Part shown: piece by piece, positions 53,460 to 62,456 of the stretch
Layout: every line of letters starts with the position of its first letter
How positions within the stretch are numbered: position 1 is the first letter of the stretch
Source of the DNA: Capnocytophaga cynodegmi DSM 19736
Lineage (GTDB): Bacteria > Bacteroidota > Bacteroidia > Flavobacteriales > Flavobacteriaceae
Assembly: GCF_000379185.1 (NCBI RefSeq)
Contig: NZ_KB900726.1
Location: 145,555 to 209,554, forward strand
Length of the DNA stretch: 64,000 nucleotides
Direction of reading: 5' to 3'
Made by a program: the position numbers and the translations under genes
Notes under the pieces: model-generated
What the model saw: only the letters and a program-made list of their open reading frames with translations
What the model was told of the DNA's origin: nothing
Database searches by the model: none

Positions 53460-53469
53460 TTTTAATTAT

Positions 53470-54534
53470 ATGAAAAAACTTTTTTCTGTAATCGCATTAT
53501 TATTTAGTGTGATTTCTTTGGCTCAAAATGGAAAAAATATTCAATTTTTAGTGGGTACCTATACGGATTCCGATAGTGAAGGAATTTATCTGTATAATTT
53601 TGATAAAGAGAACCTCAAATTTGAAAAAATAACTTCTGTTTTTGCGAAAAATCCTTCATATTTGGCTTTGTCTCCTGATGAAAAACTCCTGTTTTCGGTA
53701 AGTGAAAATGGTCAAGAGGACAGCGAGGTTTTGTCTTTTTCTTTAGATAAAAAAGTAGGTAAGATAAATCTAATTAATGCACAAAACACTAAAGGAGGAG
53801 CTCCTTGTTATGTTATGTATGATTCTGGTAACAAGAATGTTATAACAGCAAATTATACGGGAGGAAATATTTCTGTATTCACTATAACAGAAAATGGAGT
53901 TTTACAAGAAATTTCACAAAATATTACTTTTGATAAACATTCTCATTTGCATTCTGTACAATTTTCACCTGATAAAAAACGAGTTCTGGCAACAGATTTA
54001 GGAACAGATAAAGTTTATTCCTTTAAATTGAAGGATAATCAATTACAACGTATTCAAAATGAAGGTATAACATTGCCGAAGGGAATGGGACCACGCCATT
54101 TTACATTTTCTGCTAATGGAAAATATTTGTATGTTTTGGGAGAGTTTTCGCGTGAGATAATTGTACTTAAACAAAAGGAAAATCAATTTATAAAATTACA
54201 AGTTATTACTACTGATGAATTTACGAGCGGAAAAGGAGCGGCTGATATTCATATTAGTCCTAATGGAAAGTTTCTGTACGCTTCCAATCGGCTTGTGAAT
54301 GATGGAATTGCTATTTTTTCTATCCAAAAATCAGGAAAATTGAAAAAGATTGGCTATCAAACAACAAAAAAGCATCCAAGAAACTTTGCGATAACTTCAG
54401 ATGGGAAATATATGTTTGTTGCGTCACGAGATGAAAACATTATTCAAGTGTTTGAAATTCAATCGAATGAGTTGCTTGGGTTAAAAACAGAATTGAATGT
54501 TCCTAAACCTGTTTGTATTCAGTTTCTACAATAA
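53470..54534 (+). CDS. Lactonase family protein (6-phosphogluconolactonase-like beta-propeller), exported
   Basis: A 354-residue seven-bladed propeller of the bacterial Pgl/lactonase family. It begins with a signal peptide (to ISLAQ), then VGTYTDSDSEGIYLYNFD, and repeats blades ending in FSPDKK, FSANGKYLYV and ISPNGKFLYASNR. Cytoplasmic YbhE-type homologues hydrolyse 6-phosphogluconolactone; an exported one more likely acts on another lactone or binds a ligand. It lies 10 bases past the sdh terminator and about 220 bp before a TonB-dependent receptor, with which it might be expressed. Confidence 0.85.
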   Translation: MKKLFSVIALLFSVISLAQNGKNIQFLVGTYTDSDSEGIYLYNFDKENLKFEKITSVFAKNPSYLALSPDEKLLFSVSENGQEDSEVLSFSLDKKVGKINLINAQNTKGGAPCYVMYDSGNKNVITANYTGGNISVFTITENGVLQEISQNITFDKHSHLHSVQFSPDKKRVLATDLGTDKVYSFKLKDNQLQRIQNEGITLPKGMGPRHFTFSANGKYLYVLGEFSREIIVLKQKENQFIKLQVITTDEFTSGKGAADIHISPNGKFLYASNRLVNDGIAIFSIQKSGKLKKIGYQTTKKHPRNFAITSDGKYMFVASRDENIIQVFEIQSNELLGLKTELNVPKPVCIQFLQ

Positions 54535-54757
54535 ATAGTATTATGAAACTCAATTTTGTTTTTATATAATTATTTTGTTAAAAAAATGATAATATTTAAT
54601 TTTTATTCTTGAATGTGATGTGTTTTTTGAAATATTATTCCTAAAAAGCTGTATTCTTTCTTTAAACAATAATCATTTAACAATTACTTAACAAATCTTG
54701 TTTGAAAAAATCGCAAATTTGCAACCTAATAAACTAACTTTTATATCACATAGAAAA

Positions 54758-57673
54758 ATGAAAAACTGGGTTTTAAATTTAGCCTTAATTTTATTATCAG
54801 CAATGACTTACGCACAAGGAGTTGTAACTGGTACAGTCATTGATGGGGAACTTAACACACCTCTTCCAGGGGCGAACGTGTTAATAAAAGGGACTACCAA
54901 AGGAACTTCTTCCGATATGGACGGAAAATTTTCCTTACAAGTAGAATCTAATTCGGGAACTTTAGAAATTTCTTACATAGGATTTGTAACTCAAAGGGTA
55001 AATTATACATTATCAGGAGGAAAAGCTAATGTGAGAATCGTCTTACAACCTGATGCTCAGAATTTAGGTGAAGTTGTAGTTATGGGAAGTTCTTTATTAG
55101 ATATTGCTAAAGAGCGAAAAACACCTGTAGCAGTTTCAACCATCAAGGCAGCGGAAATTGTTGAAAGATTAGGTAACAAAGAATTTCCAGAAATCTTGAA
55201 CAGAACTCCGTCTGTATATGCTACCAAAGGTGGAGGAGGTTTTGGTGATGCCAAAATTAATATTCGAGGTTTTGCCAATGAGAATATTGCTGTAATGGTT
55301 AATGGTGTTCCTGTGAATGATATGGAGAATGGTCGTGTGTATTGGAGTAACTGGGCTGGTCTTTCAGATGTAACTTCAGCAATGCAAGTACAACGAGGTT
55401 TAGGAGCTTCAAAATTGGCAATCGCTTCAGTTGGTGGTACTATTAATGTGGTTACTCGTGCATCTGATATGCCTGAGGGAGGGGTTGCTTATGCAGGTTA
55501 TGGAAACAATGGTGGAAATAATGAGTATAAGGGACTTGTTGCTTATAATACGGGAAAAAGTGAAAAAGGTTGGTCTTCATCTGTTTTGTTCAGCCGTAGT
55601 TGGGGTGAGAAATATGCAGATGCTACAAAATTTGAAGGATATAATTACTTTTTCGCATTAGGGTATACACCATCTGAAAAGCACAATTTACAATTTGTGA
55701 TAACAGGGGCTCCTCAATGGCACGATCAACGTTCGTCATCAGTGTCAATTGCTGATGCAATAAAATACGGAGGCTCACCTGAAAAACCAAATCGAAAATA
55801 TAATTCTGATTGGGGATATTTGAATGGAGAGGTACATTCAAATCGTCGTAATGCATATCACAAACCAGTGATGATGCTTAACTGGGATTGGAATGTCACT
55901 CAACAATCTACTTTGAGTACTGTGGTTTATGCTTCTTTCGGACGTGGTTTTGGAACGGGTGATTTAGGATCTGCTTGGACAGGTGGTTTTAGACAAGATA
56001 GAAGGACAGGACGATATAGCCCTGAGACAACAAGAGTTTCAAATATAAGAACATCAGAAGGACTTATTGATTTTGATGCTATTAGTAGTTATAACAAAGG
56101 GGAGGATATTTCTTCAAAGCATAAGATAAAACAGATTAATACACCAAACAAGTTAGGTTTAGCCAGAGAGGTGACAGATCCAGATAATAGAAAACATAAT
56201 GTTTATGAAGGGTTTGTAAGGAGAGCAAGTGTAAATTCACACGATTGGTATGGTGTTTTGACAAATTTCAATCATAAAATTAACGACAGATTTACTGTAA
56301 ATATTGGACTTGATGGAAGATATTACTACGGATATCATTATCAGTCACTTACAAATCTATGGGGAGCTTCTTCTTATACAGATTCTTCAAATAAAAATTT
56401 GACTGGAGCCAATACTGTATCAAGAGTTGTAAACGATAAACCAAGTTACAATCCTTTTGGAGGAAAAATAGAGCCAATAGAAAATCGTGTAGCTTATAGC
56501 AATGATGGTGAGGTACGTTGGGCTGGTCTTTTTGCTCAATTGGAATATTCTGATGATAATTTCTCTGCTTTTGTACAAGGTTCTTCTTCCCTACAAGAAT
56601 TTCAACGTATTGACGAATTTTTAAAACCAGGTACTGAGGCTGTTAGAGGAAATCCTATGACAAAAATGGAAAGAAAAACAGGTTTCAGAGATCTTTTGGG
56701 ATACAATATCAAAGCAGGAGCGAATTACAACATTAATGAGCAACATAATGTTTTTGCTAACATTGGTTACTATTCAAAACAACCTTTTTTCAATGCTGTA
56801 TATACAAACAACAGAAATTTCTTAAATCCTAATTTAACTAATGAGAAGATTTTTGGTGTTGAGGCTGGATACGGATTTAAATCAAGTTTTGCAAATGTAA
56901 ACTTGAATGTGTATAGAACTTCTTGGAAAGATCGCTTTGTAAGAAAATCAAATGATGTTAATGGTGTTCGTGCTTACGCTAACATACTTGGTGTGGAGGA
57001 AATTCACCAAGGAATTGAATTAGAAACAGATGTTAGAGTAACGGATTATTTGCGTTTCAAAGGTTCATTATCTTTAGGAAATTGGTTCTATCAAGGAAAT
57101 GCTCTAGGAAGTTTGTATAATGAAAGTAACGAGCCTATTGACGGACAAGGAAACGTAGTTCCTGCTGGTAGTGCTGAATCAATCACTTTGTTTTTGGATA
57201 AAGTGAAAGTAGGTGATTCTGCACAACAAACGGCTTCTTTAGGTGCCACCATTACACCTATTGAAGGATTAAACTTCAATGTTGACTGGAGATATGTAAA
57301 TAATTTGTATGCGAACTTAAACGTAGCTGATTTTACAACTCAGGCAGCAGCGGACAGAGGTGCATTGCAATTACCAAGTTTTAATTTGTTTGATTTGAAT
57401 GCTTCTTACAAATTACCTTTAGTTGATAAACAATCTATTACATTCTCAGTTAATGTAGACAATGTATTGGATAAGCTCTACATTGCAGAGTCTTATGATA
57501 ACAGATATGCTAAAACGTTAGCAGATTTTAAAGATGATGCAGTTAAAGGAACAGCACAAAAACAGTTCAGTGATTATCAGTCTAATAATCTTTATAAAGG
57601 AATTGATACATCAAATCGAGTTTATTTCGGTTCTGGAAGAACTTGGAGTTTTGGACTTAGATATACTTTCTAG
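54758..57673 (+). CDS. TonB-dependent outer membrane receptor, paralogue 1
   Basis: A 971-residue outer-membrane receptor. After a signal peptide (to TYAQ) comes a carboxypeptidase-like CarboxypepD_reg domain (VVTGTVIDGELNTPLPGANVLIKG), then a plug with INIRGFANENIAVMVNGVPVNDMENG and VQRGLGASKLAIASVGGTINVVT, then a beta barrel ending in GSGRTWSFGLRYTF with terminal Phe. The ATG at 54758 gives a clean signal peptide; 20 codons upstream would not. There is no SusD partner, so it is a stand-alone receptor; the ligand is unknown. It is closely related to the gene at 57939. Confidence 0.9.
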   Translation: MKNWVLNLALILLSAMTYAQGVVTGTVIDGELNTPLPGANVLIKGTTKGTSSDMDGKFSLQVESNSGTLEISYIGFVTQRVNYTLSGGKANVRIVLQPDAQNLGEVVVMGSSLLDIAKERKTPVAVSTIKAAEIVERLGNKEFPEILNRTPSVYATKGGGGFGDAKINIRGFANENIAVMVNGVPVNDMENGRVYWSNWAGLSDVTSAMQVQRGLGASKLAIASVGGTINVVTRASDMPEGGVAYAGYGNNGGNNEYKGLVAYNTGKSEKGWSSSVLFSRSWGEKYADATKFEGYNYFFALGYTPSEKHNLQFVITGAPQWHDQRSSSVSIADAIKYGGSPEKPNRKYNSDWGYLNGEVHSNRRNAYHKPVMMLNWDWNVTQQSTLSTVVYASFGRGFGTGDLGSAWTGGFRQDRRTGRYSPETTRVSNIRTSEGLIDFDAISSYNKGEDISSKHKIKQINTPNKLGLAREVTDPDNRKHNVYEGFVRRASVNSHDWYGVLTNFNHKINDRFTVNIGLDGRYYYGYHYQSLTNLWGASSYTDSSNKNLTGANTVSRVVNDKPSYNPFGGKIEPIENRVAYSNDGEVRWAGLFAQLEYSDDNFSAFVQGSSSLQEFQRIDEFLKPGTEAVRGNPMTKMERKTGFRDLLGYNIKAGANYNINEQHNVFANIGYYSKQPFFNAVYTNNRNFLNPNLTNEKIFGVEAGYGFKSSFANVNLNVYRTSWKDRFVRKSNDVNGVRAYANILGVEEIHQGIELETDVRVTDYLRFKGSLSLGNWFYQGNALGSLYNESNEPIDGQGNVVPAGSAESITLFLDKVKVGDSAQQTASLGATITPIEGLNFNVDWRYVNNLYANLNVADFTTQAAADRGALQLPSFNLFDLNASYKLPLVDKQSITFSVNVDNVLDKLYIAESYDNRYAKTLADFKDDAVKGTAQKQFSDYQSNNLYKGIDTSNRVYFGSGRTWSFGLRYTF

Positions 57674-57691
57674 AAAAAAGATAAATTTTTC

Positions 57692-57726
57692 AAAAAAAAG
57701 CCACTTTTTAAAAGTGGCTTTTTTTA
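57692..57726 (+). terminator. Terminator after receptor 1
   Basis: AAAGCCACTTT pairs with AAAGTGGCTTT, flanked by long A and T runs. The 57727-57938 spacer before receptor 2 is AT-rich with no clear promoter. Confidence 0.85.
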
Positions 57727-57938
57727 TTGTTAAAATGATGAACGTTTAATATAAGCAATTTGATTATGAGTTTTTTGTAAAATATTGTTTCTCTTCTTTT
57801 TATGAAATATTTTTCATTTGTAAAGGTGTTTTATTTATAAAAAGTTATAGTTTCCTAAAATATTAACTATTTTTTAACGTGAATATCTTAATAAAAGTTG
57901 AAAATTTGTAACGGGAAAGATATAATGAATTAAGAGAG

Positions 57939-60638
57939 ATGAGAGACAGACTACTACACTCGTTAGTGCTATTTTTAATAGTCACAAGCATAGCTTATGC
58001 TCAGAATTTTGTAAAAGGAAAAGTAATTGATGAAGAAAGCAAACAACCATTATCAGGTGCCAGTGTACTTCTGAAAGGCAACATTATGGGAGTTTCAACA
58101 GATGAAAAAGGAGAATTTTTATTGGAGGTTCCTTCTCGGTTAGGAATACTTGAGGTGTCATATGCGGGTTTTATTTCTCAAGAAGTACAATTCCGAATTT
58201 TAAGAAAAACACAACCAATAGTAATAGAATTAGAAACAGATGCTTGTTTACTCACAAACGTTATTGTGAACAATAATCTGTTAGATATGGCACAGGAAAG
58301 AAAAACGCCTGTTGCACTTTCAACAATCTTCTCTCAGGAAATAACTGAGAAATTAGGCAATCAAGAACTATCAGAAATACTAAACAAAGTACCTTCGGTT
58401 TATGCTACGAAATCGGGAGGGGGCTTTGGAGATTCCAAAACCAGTATTCGTGGCTTTACAAGTGAAAATATTGCTGTGATGGTAAATGGAGTGCCTATCA
58501 ATGATATGGAAAACGACAAAGTTTATTGGAGTAATTGGACGGGTATTGCCGATGTAACCTCGGTTTTGCAAGTGCAAAGAGGATTGGGAGCTTCCAAATT
58601 AGCCATAGCTTCTGTAGGAGGGACTATTAACATTGCTACACGTTCGCCTAATTTGAATGAAGGGGGAGCGATACTAAGTTCCGTAGGAAATGATTATGCA
58701 GTTAAAACTTCTGCAATGTATAATACAGGGAAAAACGAAAAAGGTTTTTCGACTTCTATTCTTATAGGAAGAACATCAGGCAATAAATATGTAAGAGGTA
58801 CTGAATTTGAAGGCTATAACTATTACTTAGCTTTTGGATATACTCCTTCAGCTAAACATAATTTTCAGCTGATGATGACAGGCTCTCCTCAGTGGCACAA
58901 TCAGCGACTTTCTTACGTGAAAATATCAGATGCTCTACATTATGGAACTAACGGAAATCCCGATAGAAAATACAATCGTGATATGGGAAGCCTAATGGGA
59001 AAAGATTACAATGTGTACAGAAATGTGTATCATAAACCAATTATAATGCTAAATTGGGATTGGAATCTGTCAGACAAGACAATGATCAATACGACTGCAT
59101 ATACTTCATTTGGTAGAGGTTCTGGAACATTGAATTATGGTTCTGTTCAGGGAAGAGATTTCGAGTCTTTCAGAAATGTTGAAACAGGGTTGTATGATTT
59201 TGATGCTATTGCAGAAGCAAACAAAGGAGCAAACATTAATGAAAGTACTCTTATTCGCACAGCACGAATAAATTCACACGATTGGTACGGCATCTTAACA
59301 AATTTTAATCACAAACTTTCTGATAATTTAATATTTTACATAGGAATTGATGGTCGATATTACAAAGGTTACCATTATGCGATGTTAAGCGACTTACTTG
59401 GAGCTAAATTCTACAAAGATGATTCAAATAAAAATTTGAAATTGGATAATTATGTATCTGTTGTAAATGCTAATTATCCAACTTATAATCTTTTCTTCTC
59501 CAAAGTAGATGACGTGGCGAATACTATTTTTTATAACAATGTGGGACAGATATTTTGGGCAGGAACTTTTGGTAGGTTGGAGTATTCCAAAGAAAATTTA
59601 TCTGCTTTCGTTCAAGGTTCTATATCGAATAAAGGTTATAAAAGAACAGATAATTTTTTAGCTGAAGGGACATTGCTTGAAGGAACGAATATCTATCTTC
59701 CACAGAAAACGAACTACGAAACATTTTTAGGATATAATCTTAAAGTAGGGGTTAATCATAATATAGGAAATCACAACGTATTTACGAATGTTGGATATTA
59801 TGAAAAACAACCAAACTTCAATGCGGTTTATAGAGGAGGGCTCAATTATCCGGCTTCTAACAATGTGAATGAAAAGGTATTAGGAATTGAATTAGGATAC
59901 GGACTTAGGCTGAAAAACCTTAATGCAAAAGTCAATATCTACAGAACAACTTGGAACGATAGATACATAAGAAAAGATAACCTTACAGATATTGACCCTA
60001 ACAAAACACGCTATTATGCTGAAATTTCAAATTTGGACGAACTTCATCAGGGAATCGAATTAGAATTGCTTTATAAATATAATAAATATTTGAAGTTTAG
60101 TGCGATGGCTTCCTTAGGTAATTGGTACTATGAGGGAAATGCAGAAGCACAAACGTACAGAATAGCAGATAGAAAACCTCATATTCTTTCAGGAGCTAAA
60201 TCAAACAGATTACCTCTTTTGCTAGATAAAGTGAAAGTGGGAGGTACCGCACAGATGACGGCTAATATTGGTGTGATTGTTACCCCGCTCAAGCAATTGA
60301 ATATTAATGTTGATTGGCATTATGTCAATCAGTTGTATTCAGATTTTGATATCTATACATTCAGTAGTAATGACACGGCTTCCAAAGGAGTTTTAAGGCT
60401 TCCAAGTTATAACTTGTTTGATTTTTCAGCATCTTACAAATTACCTTTGTTTAAAAGACATACAATGACTTTCGGTATTAACGTACACAATCTACTTGAT
60501 ACGTACTACATTGCTGAATCACAGGATAATATCCATACGACTGCTAATAGTGAAGTTTATAAAGGAATAGATACACGGAATCGCGTGTATTTTGGTTTCG
60601 GACGCACTTGGAACTTTTCAATGAAGTATTCTTTTTAA
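57939..60638 (+). CDS. TonB-dependent outer membrane receptor, paralogue 2
   Basis: An 899-residue receptor sharing domain order and much sequence with the previous gene: signal peptide (to AYAQ), CarboxypepD_reg domain (VKGKVIDEESKQPLSGASVL), plug (IRGFTSENIAVMVNGVPINDMEND, QVQRGLGASKLAIASVGGTIN) and a barrel ending FSMKYSF. It is about 70 residues shorter than paralogue 1, mainly through shorter barrel loops, where ligand specificity lies. A tandem duplication with loop divergence is the simplest origin. No SusD-like gene accompanies it. Confidence 0.9.
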   Translation: MRDRLLHSLVLFLIVTSIAYAQNFVKGKVIDEESKQPLSGASVLLKGNIMGVSTDEKGEFLLEVPSRLGILEVSYAGFISQEVQFRILRKTQPIVIELETDACLLTNVIVNNNLLDMAQERKTPVALSTIFSQEITEKLGNQELSEILNKVPSVYATKSGGGFGDSKTSIRGFTSENIAVMVNGVPINDMENDKVYWSNWTGIADVTSVLQVQRGLGASKLAIASVGGTINIATRSPNLNEGGAILSSVGNDYAVKTSAMYNTGKNEKGFSTSILIGRTSGNKYVRGTEFEGYNYYLAFGYTPSAKHNFQLMMTGSPQWHNQRLSYVKISDALHYGTNGNPDRKYNRDMGSLMGKDYNVYRNVYHKPIIMLNWDWNLSDKTMINTTAYTSFGRGSGTLNYGSVQGRDFESFRNVETGLYDFDAIAEANKGANINESTLIRTARINSHDWYGILTNFNHKLSDNLIFYIGIDGRYYKGYHYAMLSDLLGAKFYKDDSNKNLKLDNYVSVVNANYPTYNLFFSKVDDVANTIFYNNVGQIFWAGTFGRLEYSKENLSAFVQGSISNKGYKRTDNFLAEGTLLEGTNIYLPQKTNYETFLGYNLKVGVNHNIGNHNVFTNVGYYEKQPNFNAVYRGGLNYPASNNVNEKVLGIELGYGLRLKNLNAKVNIYRTTWNDRYIRKDNLTDIDPNKTRYYAEISNLDELHQGIELELLYKYNKYLKFSAMASLGNWYYEGNAEAQTYRIADRKPHILSGAKSNRLPLLLDKVKVGGTAQMTANIGVIVTPLKQLNINVDWHYVNQLYSDFDIYTFSSNDTASKGVLRLPSYNLFDFSASYKLPLFKRHTMTFGINVHNLLDTYYIAESQDNIHTTANSEVYKGIDTRNRVYFGFGRTWNFSMKYSF

Positions 60639-60647
60639 TCAGAACAG

Positions 60648-60686
60648 AAAATCCGTTTATTATTAACTTTAAACGGATTTTTTTAA
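60648..60686 (+). terminator. Terminator after receptor 2
   Basis: AAATCCGTTTA pairs with TAAACGGATTT, followed by T5-6. Confidence 0.85.
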
Positions 60687-60728
60687 TATTTTGGTTTCAT
60701 AGCTAATCCAGAATAGTTTGTCGTACTG

Positions 60729-60810
60729 ATTCCCCTTTGAAGGGGGTAGGGGGATGTATAATCTAAGAAACATCCTCCGTCCTTCGGACACCGCCTTCAA
60801 AGGAGGATTT
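60729..60810. repeat. Palindromic intergenic repeat, copy 3
   Basis: TTCCCCTTTGAAGGGGGTAG and GGGGGATGT on the left are mirrored by ACATCCTCCG and CCTTCAAAGGAGGATT on the right, with GTCCTTCGGAC forming an inner hairpin. It belongs to the same family as 18149 and 18318. Confidence 0.75.
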
Positions 60811-60890
60811 TAGGGTGTGACAATTTATATGAAGTTAGCTATATTATCTCTATATTTACGTTTTTTTATGTTAAAATTAACGTTATAATT

Positions 60891-60919
60891 TTGTTATAAT
60901 ATAAATTTTTATACATTTG
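60891..60919 (+). promoter_or_regulatory. Promoter of the AGCAC repeat locus
   Basis: TTG at 60891-60893, an 18-base spacer, TACATTTG at 60912-60919 followed by CCCCCGC. The start would be near 60926, 41 bases before the short frame at 60967. A second box, TATATTTG (60999-61006), lies inside that frame. Confidence 0.6.
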
Positions 60920-60966
60920 CCCCCGCATACAATTAACTCAACATACTAAAACAGCATAAAAATACT

Positions 60967-61083
60967 ATGAAAAACTTGTGTAATTCACATAAAATCAGTA
61001 TATTTGTACGTGCCTTAGCACAGCACAGCACAGCACAGCACAGCACAGCACAGCACAGCACAGCACTTAAACAGCCAAAATAG
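60967..61083 (+). CDS. Short reading frame through a pentanucleotide repeat (probable phase-variable leader peptide)
   Basis: The ATG at 60967 opens a 38-codon frame: MKNLCNSHKISIFVRALA, then three QHSTA pentapeptides encoded by the AGCAC repeats, then LKQPK and a TAG at 61081. Because the unit is five bases, each gain or loss of a unit changes frame. With one more unit (11), or with 8 or 14, the frame instead continues to a TAA at 61184, giving a 74-residue product (for 11 units) that reads across the hairpin at 61108. With 9 units it stops at once (TAA at 61068). A good promoter precedes it. The peptide has no recognised domain. Translation is not proven, but frame-dependent openness on both sides of the repeat supports it. 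Confidence 0.5.
   Translation: MKNLCNSHKISIFVRALAQHSTAQHSTAQHSTALKQPK
61017..61066 (+). repeat. Ten perfect tandem AGCAC units
   Basis: Fifty bases of uninterrupted AGCAC, ten copies, inside the short frame at 60967. Perfect short tandem repeats of this length are prone to slipped-strand mispairing. Confidence 0.97.
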
Positions 61084-61107
61084 TGTAGTTACTACACCTT
61101 ATGATAT

Positions 61108-61150
61108 AAATCCGCTTGATGGAGAGCAATCTTCATCAAGTGGATTTTTT
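61108..61150 (+). terminator. Terminator-like hairpin after the AGCAC frame (possible attenuator)
   Basis: AAATCCGCTTGAT (61108-61120) pairs with ATCAAGTGGATTT (61134-61146) with one G-U pair, followed by a total of six T. A smaller hairpin, GTGTAG-TTA-CTACAC, lies just before it at 61083-61097. The hairpin starts 24 bases after the present stop codon and lies inside the extended frame that would exist with 11 repeats. Confidence 0.7.
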
Positions 61151-61257
61151 ATTTCCTTTAAAGGGACGTTTTCTATTAATTCCTAAAAATCTTAATTTCT
61201 AATATCCTAGTTTCCTAATCCCCTAACTTCCTGAAATTAATAAAAAAACATAAAGCA

Positions 61258-61818
61258 ATGGCAGAATCTAAAAACAACATCATCACACACGGACTAAGCG
61301 GAAAAGTAGGTAATATGCTGGTGTTCAGTCAGCGTAACGGAAAGACCATAGTTTCGCAAAAACCTACTAAGAAAACCATTACTTCTGAAAAAGTAAAGGA
61401 GCAGATAGTAAAATTTCAACAGGCAACAATTTATGCCAAAACAGCACTCAAAAATCCTGAGGTTAAGGAGCAATATCAATCAGTGGCCGATAAAAAGCAA
61501 GGAGTCACAGCCTATAACGTGGCAGTTGCTGATATGTTACAAGCCCCAAAGATTGAGCAGATTGACCTTTCGGACTATGCGGGTCAGGTAGGCGATACCA
61601 TCAAAGTTAGAGCCTATGATGATTTCAAAGTAGCATCGGTAACGGTACATATTTACAATTCCGATGGTTCGTTGGTGGAAGAAGGCAATGCAGTGGATAA
61701 TGGGTTGGATTGGGTCTATACCGCTACGCAAACCAATGCAGACCTTTCGGGCGACAAGATTGTAGTACGAGCCACAGACCTACCTGCTAATACCACTGAA
61801 AGTGTTAAAAATATATAA
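61258..61818 (+). CDS. Conserved hypothetical protein of Bacteroidota
   Basis: A 186-residue protein without signal peptide. The N-terminus KNNIITHGLSGKVGNMLVFSQRNGKTIVSQKPTK resembles a group of Bacteroidota hypothetical proteins with a G-x-SGKVGN motif; the middle is helical (EKVKEQIVKFQQATIYAKTAL) and the C-terminal third is a beta-rich domain (IKVRAYDDFKVASVTVHIYNSDGSLVEEG). The family is known only as a conserved hypothetical; function is unknown. It lies 108 bases after the terminator-like hairpin of the AGCAC locus, with a C/T-rich leader and no promoter of its own seen in between, so its expression may depend on read-through. Confidence 0.7.
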   Translation: MAESKNNIITHGLSGKVGNMLVFSQRNGKTIVSQKPTKKTITSEKVKEQIVKFQQATIYAKTALKNPEVKEQYQSVADKKQGVTAYNVAVADMLQAPKIEQIDLSDYAGQVGDTIKVRAYDDFKVASVTVHIYNSDGSLVEEGNAVDNGLDWVYTATQTNADLSGDKIVVRATDLPANTTESVKNI

Positions 61819-61947
61819 AAGAAGAATGAAAAGCATAGCTTGGATACACCTTGGGTAGAGCTTGGGTGGATACTGAATTTGAATAAAAAATAATTAACAA
61901 ATTCATTAAAGAATAATTAACAATTATAAATGCCGTTTGCACTGCTA

Positions 61948-61985
61948 TTGCCCCTTTGAAGGGGCAGCTCGTAGAGCGGGGATGT
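61948..61985. repeat. Palindromic intergenic repeat, variant copy 4
   Basis: GCCCCTTTGAAGGGGCAGC and GCGGGGATGT keep the core of the family but have a different middle (CTCGTAGAG). The left arm of the full element is missing. Confidence 0.55.
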
Positions 61986-62010
61986 AAAAGATAAAACAGA
62001 TAATAAATAA

Positions 62011-62037
62011 GGCGTAACCTGAAAAGCCTGTAATAGA
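62011..62037 (+). repeat. 27-bp motif, copy A
   Basis: GGCGTAACCTGAAAAGCCTG followed by TAATAGAG, just before the DUF4190 gene. A second copy is at 63286-63312. Confidence 0.6.
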
Positions 62038-62064
62038 GTAGGGGTAATTAAAAAGTTAAATAAA

Positions 62065-62364
62065 ATGCAAGAAAATTCGCAACAAAACTCTGAAAAACAA
62101 GTTTTTTTTGTTCAACAAGCTGAAAATAAAAGCAATGGAATAGGTATTGCTGGATTTGTTTTGGCTTTGTTAGGTTTATTTTTAGGATGGATACCCGTTT
62201 TAGGTTGGATATTATGGGCTTTAGGGTTAATTCTGTCAGGAGTTGGAATAACCAGAAAACCTAAAGGTTTGGCTATTGCAGGACTTGTAATCTCATTAAT
62301 AGGTCTAATTATCCTTATTTTTGTGGTAGGAGCCATTGGAGCCATTGCAGCAGCTGGCGCATAA
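62065..62364 (+). CDS. DUF4190 small membrane protein
   Basis: A 99-residue protein with a hydrophilic N-terminus (about 25 residues, Gln-rich) and two glycine-rich membrane hairpins: GIAGFVLALLGLFLGWIPVLGWILWALGLILSGVG and GLAIAGLVISLIGLIILIFVVGAIGA. This is the DUF4190 pattern. Such proteins are widespread with no defined role. Its 62038-62064 leader follows the 27-bp motif described at 62011. Confidence 0.85.
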   Translation: MQENSQQNSEKQVFFVQQAENKSNGIGIAGFVLALLGLFLGWIPVLGWILWALGLILSGVGITRKPKGLAIAGLVISLIGLIILIFVVGAIGAIAAAGA

Positions 62365-62379
62365 CACATAAACGTTATT

Positions 62380-62415
62380 ATAAAGGATAAATGATTAAAT
62401 ACGTTTATCCTTTAT
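62380..62415 (+). terminator. Terminator after the DUF4190 gene
   Basis: ATAAAGGATAAA (62380) is inverted as TTTATCCTTTAT (62404), a 12-bp perfect stem; the following T run is weak, so termination efficiency is uncertain. Confidence 0.6.
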
Positions 62416-62456
62416 GTTTAAACAATAATCTAATTTATAATTAACACTAAAAACAA

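Noticed and set aside
61017..61066. CRISPR array
   Set aside because: The units are five bases, directly adjacent and without spacers; there are no cas genes in the window.
60999..61150. Independent small RNA from the TATATTTG box at 60999 to the hairpin at 61150, with AGCAC repeats as a binding array
   Set aside because: The box lies inside the short reading frame and a better promoter is found upstream at 60891; frame-dependent openness favours a translated leader. It remains a minor alternative.
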